From assembly GCA_947172415.1 (NCBI GenBank), contig OX359201.1:1612001-1676000 (forward strand): a DNA stretch of 64,000 bases, written 5' to 3'. The position numbers and the translations under genes were made by a program. The notes under the pieces are model-generated. The model was not told the origin of the DNA and did no database searches. It saw only the letters and a program-made list of their open reading frames with translations. This DNA is from Chondrosia reniformis. Its lineage: Eukaryota > Porifera > Demospongiae > Chondrillida > Chondrillidae. This document shows, in pieces, positions 13,168 to 24,357 of this stretch (positions are counted from its first letter, which is position 1; every line of letters starts with the position of its first letter).

Positions 13168-16100
13168 TCACACACACTTTTCATACACAACTTCTTTTTC
13201 AGTGTCAATTTTATCCTTTGTCTTTATAGAATCATAAGCTGGGTTCTGTTGTAGATCTACATCAGCACTGTAGGGGAAAGAGAGAGGGAAATATACATTC
13301 AATGTATAATATTTACACATGCATTGTTACGTGCATAACTCACTGCAGATAGTCACTTTTATTTTCCTTACAACTGATTCTCTTCTTTATCCTTTTCACA
13401 ATGAGCACATGTATCACAACTGCAATGATAGAGGTTAGTACTACACCTCCAAAGAAACCTCCAAATACTCCACCAGCAATGCTAACTCCACTAGTTCTGC
13501 CACCATTTTGTGATGTAAAAAATACTGTTTGAAAACACAAATACATATAATATAGTGTACAAGAATACAAATTATAAAACAAATACATTTAACCATGCTT
13601 TTGTACATGGAGTTGTAAGTTACTGTATATGAACAAAAGTAATTATGCATTATCATCTAGCTCACTTTCATGGTCATTTAAGATGTCTACATTTAAGACA
13701 TGCACAGCAGATTTGGACTTTCCAACAGCATTCACTGCTACAAGTGTGATGTAATATGTATCATCTTCCACAAGTCCTGTTAAGTTGTAGCGTGTGTTAT
13801 TAGTTGTAATGCTAGTCACATTGCAAGTGCAAGTCTTGTCCATTGTATAACTCAATTCATACCAAGTAACTCCATCACATGTAGTTGGAGGTGACTCATC
13901 CCATTCAATGTAGACAGATGTTGTTGCCTTTTCTGTTATTTCTCTCAATCCTGTTGGCTTATCTGGTGCTAAGGTATTGTATATTATATACGTACATGTC
14001 ACTGATTAGCTGTAAATAGTCAAAGCATATATAATTTTGTTTGATCTTCACCACAAAATAATCATTGTGAGCGTGTATATATTAAGTATTGTATGTACCT
14101 CTCTCTGCTCCCAAACACAGTTTTATGACATTTGAAGGTTCATACATTGTACCAGTATCAGTGTTAGCTGAGTTGACTGCCCTCACTCTCATGTAGTATG
14201 TAGGGAACTCTGGTCCTGTCCAGTTGTAGTGTGTTGAGCTATTTTGAGTAAGTACAGTTCCATTTATTGTGGTAAAGGTACTGTTTGTAGTGTACTCAAT
14301 CTCATAAGAAGTGATCACTCCATTTGGATTAACAGGAGGTAGCCAGTTCAACTCAATTCCATTTTCAACTCCAATATCTCTTGTAATTCTCAGCAGACGT
14401 GGAGGACTAGGAACTGAATAAGACACATATCCATATGGCTATATAGTTTTGTATTCATTAAGCTCACTGTCATCTTCTGTTTTAACTGTCTTCTCTATGG
14501 GTTGACTGACTCCACTACCATCCGTAGCCCACACTCTAATCATGTATCTAGTTCCAGCTGTAAGCTTGTTCAGAGTAACACTTGTATTGTCCAATCCACC
14601 CAACTTCATGTAGATTGGTGTGACGGGTACTGAGAAGTCCAGTCTTTCATAACTGATGTAATATCCAGAGCTTCCACTAACACTAGTCCAGCTGAGTGTA
14701 ATGGAGCGTTGAGTGAGTTGTGTCCTTGACAGGTTATCAATGGAGGTGAGAGAGGTAGTGTCTAAATTACATATATACAGTAATTCTGATATTCTTAAAC
14801 CACATATACGTACGTATGTATATATGCATGAAGAAATATTTTCATTTTATAAAATTATAAAAGAGACATTTCAACATGATGCTAATACATATATACGTAT
14901 ATAAAATTTCATAATGCTAACTTGGATTGACAAATATTCCAAACCATGCTGTCCTCTCATTTCCTTGACAGTAGAATTCTTCATTTGAGGGATTCAGAGA
15001 AATAATTCTTGTTAATTGGTTAAACTTATATTGATTGATATAATTTGATGAATAAGAGTGACCTGAGGAGGGAGGTTTAGTTCCATTTCTATAATACCAG
15101 AACACTAGACCTGTACTGTAACAATTAATGCGATATCTAGTATTCTCTTGCACTAATATTGGAGTTCCATCAGTGACAAAACTGTTTCTTGGAAAGTAGA
15201 TTCCAAATTGCAATAGACTTGGTCTGATATATATGGACATTCCAGCTATAAAAATATACCAATTGTATAAAACTATTTCCTTTATCTAAAAATGCATATA
15301 TTCATATATTGTATATTAATATTGTGAAATTAAATTAGCAAACGTACAAGTATAAACAGAGTAATTGTCAAAAATAAAAGACTTCACATTCTTTCTAACA
15401 AACTTGTAACACTGATCCTGTGAGTATCACTCCCCAGTATCACTCCATCAGTTCTATTAGATACACTACACTGGTAGTCTCCATTATCCCCATCATGTAC
15501 AATATCCACTATTACTATGTTGTTGTACTGCCTCCTTGAACCATGCTGTGATGGTTCTGATGGATTGTTACAAGTACTTCCACTAGCACATGTCCAGCTG
15601 TAAGTCAGTTCACTTCCATAAGGTACTCCAACCACTCTACACACCAAAACCACTGTTGTTCCTTGCTCCACTTCAGTAGTGTTTGGATAAGCATCAATCT
15701 TAACTGTGACTGTAAAGCACATATAATGTATATATATTCCATTGGACAATCAAAGGGACATAGTTAACAAAGATACAATGTAGTAATCTATTATTAATTA
15801 ACTATTCAACATTTATATATAGATTACTATGGTATACGTATATTGTAACTTGCACGTATAAGAAGTAAGAAAATTACCATTATAGTATAAGGAAGCAGAC
15901 CAAAGTTGACTATTTAATTTCTCCGACTACCAATTACTTGAATGTTGTAATAAATTATATATGTTGCGTAGCTATAGTCTAGGCTACGCATATTGCTATC
16001 TGCATATATTAATATCTGAGTCTGAGGCGTTTCAAGAGTTTACCTTGCTCCGCGCTAAAGCAGTCGAGTTGCCTAAAGTGAACTGAAGAAAAAGAAATAA

Positions 16101-16191
16101 TGACTCAGCGAAATACAATGAATTACGCGCGTCTGCTAAAATTACTTTGTAACACGAGGACAGTAAATAAGCGGCAGATGGCCACCTTCAT
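13168..16191 (-). CDS. Receptor A: Ig/Ig-like/FN3x3 single-pass receptor with NPAY tail, complete
   Basis: Nine exons join in phase to 635 residues: 16191-16146, 16082-16044, 15709-15404, 15245-14922, 14761-14468, 14413-14099, 13968-13666, 13524-13344 and 13267-13168. The order is signal peptide (MKVAICRLFTVLVLQ), Ig domain (about 29-130: LVCRVVG, YSWTC, DNGDYQCSVSN), a second Ig-like exon (131-238: GIYFPRNSF, RINCYS, EEFYCQGN) and three FN3 domains (239-542: TLSWTSVSG with RYMIRVWATD; ELNWLPPVNPNG; IEWDESPPT). A Gly/Val/Ile-rich membrane helix follows at about 563-585, with a KRIKKRI stop-transfer stretch. The short cytoplasmic tail contains NPAYDSI and VVYEKC. There is no catalytic domain. 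NPxY motifs bind PTB domains when placed inside the membrane. The start was chosen because the ATG exon ends in phase 1, as in receptor C. I know no named orthologue. The ectodomain is shared with receptor C and with the phosphatase at 38579-50950. Confidence 0.85.
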
Positions 16192-16799
16192 ATCTTCTTC
16201 GATCCCACAAGGAGTGTATCACCCATCGGATATCCGGAAAGAGGGAGTAATAAATTTTAGCTATTCGGACTACGGCCAGAAGTTGAGAAACGACTCCTCA
16301 TGGATCAGGGTACATGAGTGGGCAGAGGGAGTTGAATGATGATGATAAAGGGGTATGTATAATGAAAAATGAAGTTAAAAGTATAGGGATGGTAGTGCCT
16401 AGGCCTGCAACAGGGACTGACGGGTTGTAACATATTCTATTCTTCTTCGAAAGTCGTAGTCGCCTCTGTATGTACATGTTGCAAAAATCTAGATCTTCCA
16501 TGCATGCATGCTACAATCAGTATAATACACCATGCCTTTGTAAAAGGGAAACTGTATTACATTATACAATCATTAATAAACTAACAGAAAAAGTGGTCAC
16601 ATTTATTTTTCCTCATTCCTCATTTATTGAGTGTGGTAACTCCAACTATAGACACTTTAAAAGTGTAAATACTTTCATATATGACCATATAATAAACTGA
16701 GATTGTGTACATCTATGTACAGCTTCATATATTATACATTTGCACTTTCATTAATAAGGAAATCTTTAAATTACATAATATAATGCATCACTATAGCTA

Positions 16800-17395
16800 A
16801 GCAGATCCTGTGAGTATCACTCCATTACTTCTATTAGATACACTACACTGGTAGTCTCCATTATCCCTCTCATTTACTATATCCACTACTACTGTGTTGT
16901 TGTACTGCCTCCTTGAACCAGCCTGTGATGGTTCTGAGGGATTGTTACAAGTATTTTCACTAGCACATGTCCAACTGTAAGTCAGTTCACTTCCATAAGG
17001 TACTCCAACCACTCTACACACCAAAACCACTGTTGTTCCTTGCTCCACTTCAGAAGTGTGTTTGGATAGGCATTGATCTCAACTGTACGTGTGAATATAC
17101 ATGCACAAGCAGGTTAAGAGACAGCGTATATATATATAACCCTAACCCTAACCCTAACCCGTATATAGTTAGCTATATATGCATGTATTGATCTAGTACT
17201 TATTGACTAATGTAGACAATATATGCATTTTCAAATTTAGAGCTGCATATGCATGTATATGTTAACACTTTGCAATTAACAAGGATTTAATTTATGCACA
17301 CAGATATTGTTGTAGTAGGTGAATATAGCGATATTTAAAGGTTTACCTTGCTCCGTGGTAAAGCAGTGGTCTTCTCAGAAGGGGACTCCCAAAAT
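16800..17395 (-). pseudogene. Broken receptor copy B: leader exon and Ig exon
   Basis: Positions 17348-17385 keep the second leader exon (reading CFTTEQ before a GTAAAC donor). Positions 16800-17060 keep most of an Ig exon nearly identical to receptors A and C. The Ig exon carries a small insertion near 17049-17060 that shifts the conserved YPNTTEVE stretch out of frame, and it stops at 16800 without a donor. No FN3 exons follow. It is a truncated pseudogene. Confidence 0.75.
17137..17160. repeat. Interstitial telomere-type repeat (TAACCC)x4
   Basis: Four uninterrupted TAACCC units, i.e. TTAGGG on the other strand. This is the canonical animal telomere unit. It sits between the leader and Ig remnants of pseudogene B. 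Confidence 0.9.
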
Positions 17396-17574
17396 GTGAC
17401 TGACTACTACAAAAATCTAGTGTGGCTCATTTTGCTCCTCATGAGACATGAGTGGGTGGAGTAAAGGTTATCCATTAAGCAAAATATGTATGCAGACTAG
17501 TATATATAACAGTAATACTTTTGACAACTGCTAGTTTATACAGTAAATTTTACAGTTGTCATACACACTTTTCA

Positions 17575-17870
17575 TATATACACAACTTCTCTTTCAGTGT
17601 CAGTTTTATCCTTTGCCATTATACAAGCATAAACTTGGTTATGCCGTAGAATCTACACCAGCACTGTAGGTAGATATACACTCAATGCATACAATAGGCT
17701 TGAGAGTTCCTTAATGTAATATTTACATTGTTTCTATGCATAATTTACTTACTACTTTTATTTTCCTTACGACTAATTCTCTTCTTTGTACTTCTCATGA
17801 TGAGGACATGTATCACAACAGCAATGACAGAGGTTAGTACTACACCTCCAAAAACTCTACCAACTATACC
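17575..17870 (-). pseudogene. Broken receptor relic: membrane exon and tail exon
   Basis: Positions 17745-17870 match the membrane exon of receptors A and C (VFGGVVLTSVIAVVIHVLIM, then STKKRISRKENKS). Positions 17575-17665 match the tail exon, but the NPAY region is frameshifted and hits a TAA. The upstream exons are replaced by fold-back and CACTA transposon sequence. It is the 3' end of a further family member cut off by insertions. Confidence 0.75.
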
Positions 17871-17875
17871 AACAA

Positions 17876-17990
17876 TTATATAGAAACATAATTTTCTACA
17901 AAAATATTGAAAAGTAAGAAAGGATATTAAAGAGTGAAGCATTAGCTGTTTATGAATCATAAATACAAGCAAGGGTGTTGCACCATATCC
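17876..17990. repeat. Half copy of the fold-back element seen at 5921-6173
   Basis: It shares ATTTTCTACAAAAATA, then GTGAAGCATTAGCT, then AAGCAAGGGTGTT with one arm and loop of the palindromic element in the CFAP44 intron. It lies directly before the left end of the CACTA element. Confidence 0.6.
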
Positions 17991-18089
17991 CTATATCTAC
18001 AAATATTTACAGGTTAGTATTACCTTGCAGACCTACCACTGGAAAAGAATAAATCTTTACTGACTTTACAATATTTTAAAGTTATCTTA

Positions 18090-18535
18090 AAGTTAATGTT
18101 TACTAATTTTAAGTCCAACTAAATTTCGTAAACATGTAAGATATATTTAAGACATATAAGTTACTTAAAGTAAACTTAAAGGTCAAGTTTACGAAATTTA
18201 AGAATTCTCTAAAGTTCATAAATATATCATTACTTTTACAAAATTTAGGTATCACATAAATGTAACTTAAAGGTCAAGTTTACGAAATTTAAGAATTCTC
18301 TAAAGTTCATAAATATATCATTACTTTTACAAAATTTAAGTATCACATAAATGTAACTTAAAGGTCAAGTTTACGAAATTTAAGAATTCTCTAAGTTCAT
18401 AAATATATTATTACTTTTATAAAATTTAAGTATCACATAAATGTAACTTAAAGGTCAAGTTTACGAAATTTAAGAATTCTCTAAAGTTCATAAATATATT
18501 ATTATTTTTACAAAATTTAAGTATCACATACTTAA
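18090..18535. repeat. 91-bp subterminal tandem repeat of the CACTA element, about 4 units
   Basis: The phrase GGTCAAGTTTACGAAATTTA recurs at 18181, 18272, 18363 and about 18453, a 91-bp period, with a partial unit before it. In plant CACTA elements, subterminal repeats of this kind are binding sites for the element's own TnpA protein. A similar role here is inference. Confidence 0.85.
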
Positions 18536-18810
18536 ACAAAAGTAGACTCCAGATGCAAAGATGTCCGTATATATATGCTATACTATAAGTATTATTTATA
18601 TAACTTATAGTTATTAATACACATAACACTTAACACTTATATATGTAACAGTCAAATTTACTAATTAAAAAATTTGTACATTTTATAAATATATAAGTAA
18701 GAATATTCATGCACAAAAAGGTATATATATATAGTCTACTTAACATGACACAAGTTGGGGAAATATATACATGCATATGTGAATGAGTCATATATCATGA
18801 TCAAACAAAT

Positions 18811-21800
18811 TCAAAAAGTAACAAAATTTTTCTTCGATAAAGGAATGGCTATCTTCTCCAATGAATTTAAGGGTTCAAGAGTATAGTTACCACCAACGGA
18901 AACTAAGTTAGCAATTCGTTGAACAGGTAGAAAGTTTGCTGGACCACCGGTAATGTAATTTCCCAAGGAAAATTCAATAAGAGGAGGGAGGAAAGATTTG
19001 TTGTTTCTAGATGTTGCTTTATACCATTTAACAACTGCAAGTGTGATACTGATATATTTTTCTTGATTGTTACATTTGACCATGAAAGAATGGTTCAAAT
19101 AATGCTGGACCTCACCAGGATATAAAATATATGACTCTGTGTTTATAGTGCCATCGTCTTTTGTCCAAGATGCTTGTATGTAGCGAGAATTACAATTCTT
19201 TCCAAAACACTTAGATCCATATCGCTGTGATCCTATATAAATATAAGGATACTTCTTACACAGAGAGGGCAACTGATCAGAAATGGCATAGTTAGATCTG
19301 GAGAATAGGAGAATGTATACAGATTTTAGATAGGACAAATCGTCCTTATCAAGTGATACTAAAGTGCCTGAATTTGGGGCTCTTGCAAGTTGCACATCTT
19401 GTGTAATAACTTCACACCATACCACTTCTGTTATTGGTTTTTCAGAGGCATAGTATGTGGACTGTGAAATCATTTGGGAAGATTTTGAACCAGTTTTAGT
19501 ATCTTTCCTACCTGATTGCATACTTTCAAATATTGCAACAAAATCTGACTCTTCATCATTGGCCATGGGAGAAATATTAATATTACTACAATGGGAGATA
19601 GCTAGAAATTTACGCATCAATTGCATTTCTATATTTCGCTTATTATTGGTAAAGGACCCTAGAAGACCATTGTAGCGTTCAAAAGAGAAAAGCCAAAAGG
19701 AGGCAATTGGACCATATTGGTTTATGCACTCCGCAAGGTGGCCATGCATGTGCATATTTGGTGTAATTGTACCAATACCATACACTCTTTCTATCGTTTT
19801 GCAAAATTTCATCAATAAGTGATCTGCTTTTAGTAAATTCTGCTGAGAAATGAATGGCTGACAAAGTAATTCACAAGCTAAAACAAATGTTTGCCAACAA
19901 GCTAAGTGCTCAATAGGTATCAAGCCAGGTAAACAGTATAATGAGTATATGAGTGTCCAGTTTTTCCACTCAGCGGCTGTAAAATTCCCAAAATTTGATG
20001 ATATACTAGTTGGAATGCGTCCTACTTGAAAAGGTATAGACAAAGAGGAAATTCTATCATCAACCTTACGAAGAGCAGCAAAGCGCAGAAAATCAAGTTC
20101 AATCCATAGTTTGAACATCTTTTTCGCTGTTCCCAAAAATAGATTGTGCATTGGGTCAACAATATGGTTTACAATTGGATCAAAGTATGGCAAGTCCAGT
20201 AAAGCTGTGTACCTGCAGCCATATTGTTTTTCTAAAAGTTGCCTTTTAGCTTTTGTACTAGCTGAGGTAATTTTCTGAACATTTGATCTATGAGTGTCAT
20301 TTGTCCTTTTTGGCCATGTATCTCTTTGAAATCCAGAGTAGTTTCTTTTCCTAGCATTGTTGACTAGTATAGTAGGAAAAGATTTCATGCACTTGGAGCA
20401 TCCCACAGTTGCTGCATGACTTAGAAATCCACCAAGTTTTCGTGTGGCTGGTATATCACTAGCTGTGCAGATGATCTTGGCTGATACTATAACTTTTTTG
20501 GTCTCACTTGTAGTCATCTCCATTCCATTTTGAAGTAGCAGCAATTCGGTAATTAGTGGTTGAAGAAATGTATTAAGAGAAGACGGTTCCTTTGACAAGG
20601 CAGGTAAAATCCCCAAAATTAAAACATTTTCAGGAAGAAAGCGCATTGTCCATGGAAGATTGGCTATCACTGCATATAAAACTCCAATAGAAATATTAGA
20701 GCGGCGTTTATATGGTTGAAACCAATCACAGTTTATCATAATTCCTAGGTCTAGTCTCCCTTCATCAAGTGCATGTGACTGGGAAGAAAACATGGTTTTC
20801 CAGACTTGGCCATCATAAATATCGCACAAGGTGTTACTTGGAACTTCCCTTGTTTTCCAATCTTGGCATACCTGAAAAAAATGAGGTCGTAGGAGTAGGA
20901 GATTTAAAGATTCCTTAATGCTATTATAACAGTATACCTTTATGGGAGAAAATCGTTTTGTGCCATTTTTTAAAGTAACCTCTTTAGACAATTGAGAACC
21001 ACAGTTAGTACAAGAAACAGCTGCTGGTTGACCATTTCCATCATATGCAATGATATCCGATTGGCTATACAACCTTGCACACTCTGGATTTGGGCACACA
21101 ACAGACTTGCTGAAAGTTTCCTTACTGAATTTCATTGACCTAAGCAGTCCAGATAGGTTTTTAGAAAATTCTACAGCTGCTTCATTCATGAACATCTGCT
21201 GCTTACCAAGTAATTTGAAAAAGGTACTCAGAATTTTCAGCAACCAATCCATAGCTCGATCACTAATGCGCCACTTTACATACCATCGAAAAAGAAGAAT
21301 GAGTAACCATCTAATCAGTGATGTTATGGGACCTTGAAGGTTTCTTTCTTCTGTATTTATCACGTCCAGAAAACATTCTTCATCTGAATCGCTGTGGTCA
21401 GCACTTGAATCATCTGTGCTATTCATGTCATCAAAGTCAGCTTCAGGTAGTCCTTGCATAATGAAGCTATCACTGTCTGCAGATTCTACAACCAATTCAT
21501 CAGAGTTTGATACATCTATACAGTGTTCCTCTGCCTCCAATACAGCTTGAGACATTTCCTACATGACATTATAAATGACTAAATTGATTAACTTGATAAT
21601 AAAACCACAAGTAAATATTCTTGAACATCATGAAGAGGAAAACACGAAAGAAGTAATTGCTGGGAATAAAACCCATGCATGCAGTACAGCTGGTTAAGAC
21701 CATGCACCAGTGCTCTGCCATTGAACCATGCTCCATTCATGTTACTCATGGCCATGGCATACGATTAAAAATATATACATTATAACTCTCAGTTAAAATG

Positions 21801-24169
21801 AAGTGAAATGATCACACCAATTGTGAGGTGTGAGTATATAGGGGATTACAGTGACTATAATTAAACTTCCAGTGAGAACGTCTCATGCACTGCATTTTAC
21901 CAGTTTTATATACATGCATATATACCTCTTCATCTGCTGGAATGGTTCTTGCACACTTTACTGGTGGCTTGCAATTGTAATCTGAATCATAGGCTGGTTC
22001 GATCTCTACATTTGCACCATCTGAATGGACTAATTGATCAATTCCAGTAGGTGGATAAGGTTGATCACTTAAGTCTGACTCTGCTGTCAGAGGCCTCTTC
22101 TGAAGTATATAGAAAATTACATACAAAATGAACAACATGCATGAAGACATTGGGGATAAACAATAAACTAATATGTAATTATACGAAAACATGTGGAACA
22201 AGCTAAGTCCTAATTAAAAATGGTGGCGAAGAGTTCGTATTTTCTAACGTGCTCTAAGTAACCATCTTTGCACAGATCATTTTGAAACAGAATGTGCCTA
22301 TTCCCTAGTTCCTAAAACCGGAACTGTTAAACGTTTAGTGTGAATGTTACACCCGATTTGTTTGTATTAATCATGCAATAAAAGTTAACTTATACAATCA
22401 AATTGAGGTTATCCTTTTTCTTTACATCTGTGTGCATGTATGGCTCCAGGGACACAATTAAATTATCTTTGAGATGATACATCCTTCGACATTTTGAGAG
22501 TTTCTAAATATTCAAAAAGTCGAAGGATGTACCATCCCAAAGATAAGCGGAGTTAGGAGGGAATCCTTATTCTATTACACAATTAAATCGTTCAGTAAAG
22601 ATGATTTCCCCTTAGTTGTAAACGCCTGAAAATGTTTTAGCAACTTAGAGCTACTTTGCGCTACTGAAAACACCTTTCTCTCGATTGAAATCGTGCGAAA
22701 AGGAAGTGTATTGCTATATATTTACATGTCAACTCGTAATACATCGAATAGGGCTTTTTCGTACTGAGAGAGTACATAGTTGCCAACAGTCCCGGAAAAA
22801 TATGCTGTGTCCCGCGTCCCGGCTGCCTTGTCCCGGTTATTTAAAGTTTTTAACAAAATTAAAAATACAGATATTAGTCTTTCTTGATATTTGTATGGAT
22901 TGCATGTTAGTTTTAGCTTTACTTATAACCACTTTACTTAAAATTTCAAAAGAAGCAATGCTTCTGAAGTACAACAGGCCCTCAAACGCCAATCTTGCGT
23001 AGCCCGACCGCCATTTTGCTCAGACTCCGCCATTTTGTCACTACTCGAATGCTCCCTCCGCGAAGTCGACGAAAGTGATTCATCGATAGTCGACGGTAAA
23101 ATTACAGAATGAAGGTACTACACCCGAGGTGTCCCTGAAGTTAATTTTGAAAAGTTGGCAACTATGAGAGTACTCGCCTCTAGTACGTACGGACAGATTT
23201 AAGGATGATACATCCTTCGACTTTTTGAGCGTTTCTAAGTACTCAAAAAGTCGAAGGATGTACCATCCCAAAGATAAGCGGAGTTAGGAGGGAATCCTTA
23301 TTCTATTACACAATTAAATCGTTCAGTAAAGATGATTTCCCCTTAGTTATAAACGCCTGAAACTGTTTTAGCAACTTAGAGATACTTTGCGCTACTGAAA
23401 ACACCTTTCTCTCGATTGAAATCGTGCGAAAAGGAAGTGTATTGCTATATATTAACATGTCAACTCGTAATACATCGAATAGGGCTTTTTCGTACTGAGA
23501 GCGTACTCGCCTCTATAGTACGTACGAACAGATTTAAGGATGATACATCCTTCGACTTTTTGAGCATTTCTAAATACTCAAAAAGTCGAAGAATGTACCA
23601 TCCCAAAGATAAGCGGAGTTAGGAGGGAATCCTTATTCTATTACACAATTAAATCGTTCAGTAAAGATGATTTCCCCTTAGTTGTAAACGCCTGAAACTG
23701 TTTTAGCAACTTAGAGCTACTTTGCGCTACTGAAAACACCTTTCTCTCGATTGAAATCGTACGAAAAGGAAGTTCATTGCTATATATTAACCCGTCAACT
23801 CGTAATACATCGAATAGGACTTTTTCGGTCATCCCTTACTGAGATAGTACTCGCCTCTATGGTACATACGCCCAGATTTCGGGATGTAAACTTTGAGAAT
23901 ATTTGCATACAGAAAAAACTTGGGGTAAGAGGTCTAGTTATATTAAAGTACGAGTGTCTGACCTTAAGCCACTGAGCTTCGTCCTCATCAGAACTGGAAA
24001 TTTCTGCTTCAAAAGGATTGCGTTGAAATATTTCACCATCTCTACCTCGAGCTCCTTGTTCTTGCTTTTGTTTAATTTTACGCATATGCCTGTACATCGT
24101 AGCTCTGGCCACTAGTTGTCCATGACATTCGTTACAAAAACACATCTTTCTGCTTTGTTCATCAGCCAT
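18811..24169 (-). CDS. CACTA-type transposase, three exons, about 1042 aa
   Basis: Exons 24169-23963, 22099-21926 and 21558-18811 join in phase 0 to 1043 codons. Exon 1 has a Cys pair and basic helix (CFCNECHGQL, then YRHMRKIK) as in other metazoan transposases of this group. It is followed by an acidic linker. The 916-codon exon 3 carries a second zinc motif (CPNPECARLY, then CTNCG), a likely catalytic Asp region (GIMINCDWFQPY) and HIVDPMHNLFLGTAKKMFKLW. That last stretch resembles the conserved DxxHN/GT segment of the Transposase_21 and KDZ relatives. No internal stop interrupts it. It presumably cuts and joins the CACTG ends of its own element. It is transcribed divergently from the gene at 24358. 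Confidence 0.8.
21657..21734 (-). repeat. tRNA-like sequence, probable SINE head, in a transposase intron
   Basis: Read on the minus strand it starts GGAGCATGGTTCAATGGCAG, a good box A (TGGTTCAATGG). It carries GGGTTTTATTCCC near the end, a weak box B and T-arm, with the spacing of a tRNA. The anticodon arm is poor and the acceptor stem is imperfect. A decayed tRNA gene or tRNA-derived SINE fits better than a working tRNA. Confidence 0.5.
22468..22545. repeat. Hairpin repeat copy 1 (also at 23203-23275 and 23538-23610)
   Basis: A 20-bp inverted repeat (ACATCCTTCGAC, loop, GTCGAAGGATGT) opens a unit of about 335 bp. The unit continues AAGATAAGCGGAGTTAGGAG and ends near a CGTACTGAGAG word. Two further copies follow within the CACTA element. 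A single arm recurs far away at about 40930-40955. Confidence 0.8.
22776..23165. mobile_element. hAT-type MITE, 390 bp, with 8-bp target duplication
   Basis: The ends are perfect 12-bp inverted repeats (ATAGTTGCCAAC at the left, GTTGGCAACTAT at the right). The octamer GAGAGTAC flanks both sides (22768-22775 and 23166-23173). Removing the insert restores the repeat unit seen at 23500. There is no coding capacity, so it depends on a transposase encoded elsewhere. It is nested in the CACTA element and thus younger than it. Confidence 0.88.
23203..23880. repeat. Tandem copies 2 and 3 of the 335-bp hairpin unit
   Basis: Two units (starting about 23203 and 23538) are almost identical to the unit beginning at 22468. 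Together with the MITE they fill the first intron of the transposase gene. Confidence 0.8.
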
Positions 24170-24357
24170 AATAGACTATATATACGATTAACACTGTGAC
24201 AAACACGAAGGAGCACCTATAGCTAGGAGCACATGTTAAAGTCTTGCACGTGCATATATGCATATATGCATAAATGAATAAATACATAAATGAATAATTG
24301 ATTTGCGCGGGTTAGTTCAAGCGGGATAATTTCAAAAGGTTGACCTACAATTTTTCA
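24170..24357. promoter_or_regulatory. Bidirectional promoter of the CACTA element
   Basis: 188 bp lie between the divergent starts of the transposase and of the second protein. The stretch includes short ATGCATATATGCATA-like and AATGAATAAAT repeats. The position is the evidence; no defined factor site is recognised. Confidence 0.45.

Noticed and set aside
16100..16339. 79-aa plus-strand frame starting MTQRNTMNYARLL
   Set aside because: It overlaps the two leader exons of receptor A on the other strand. The homologous stretch at 37100 is not open on the plus strand.
18090..18535. CRISPR-like regular repeats of 91-bp period
   Set aside because: There are no unique spacers. The whole unit repeats and it lies at the end of a transposon in a eukaryotic genome.
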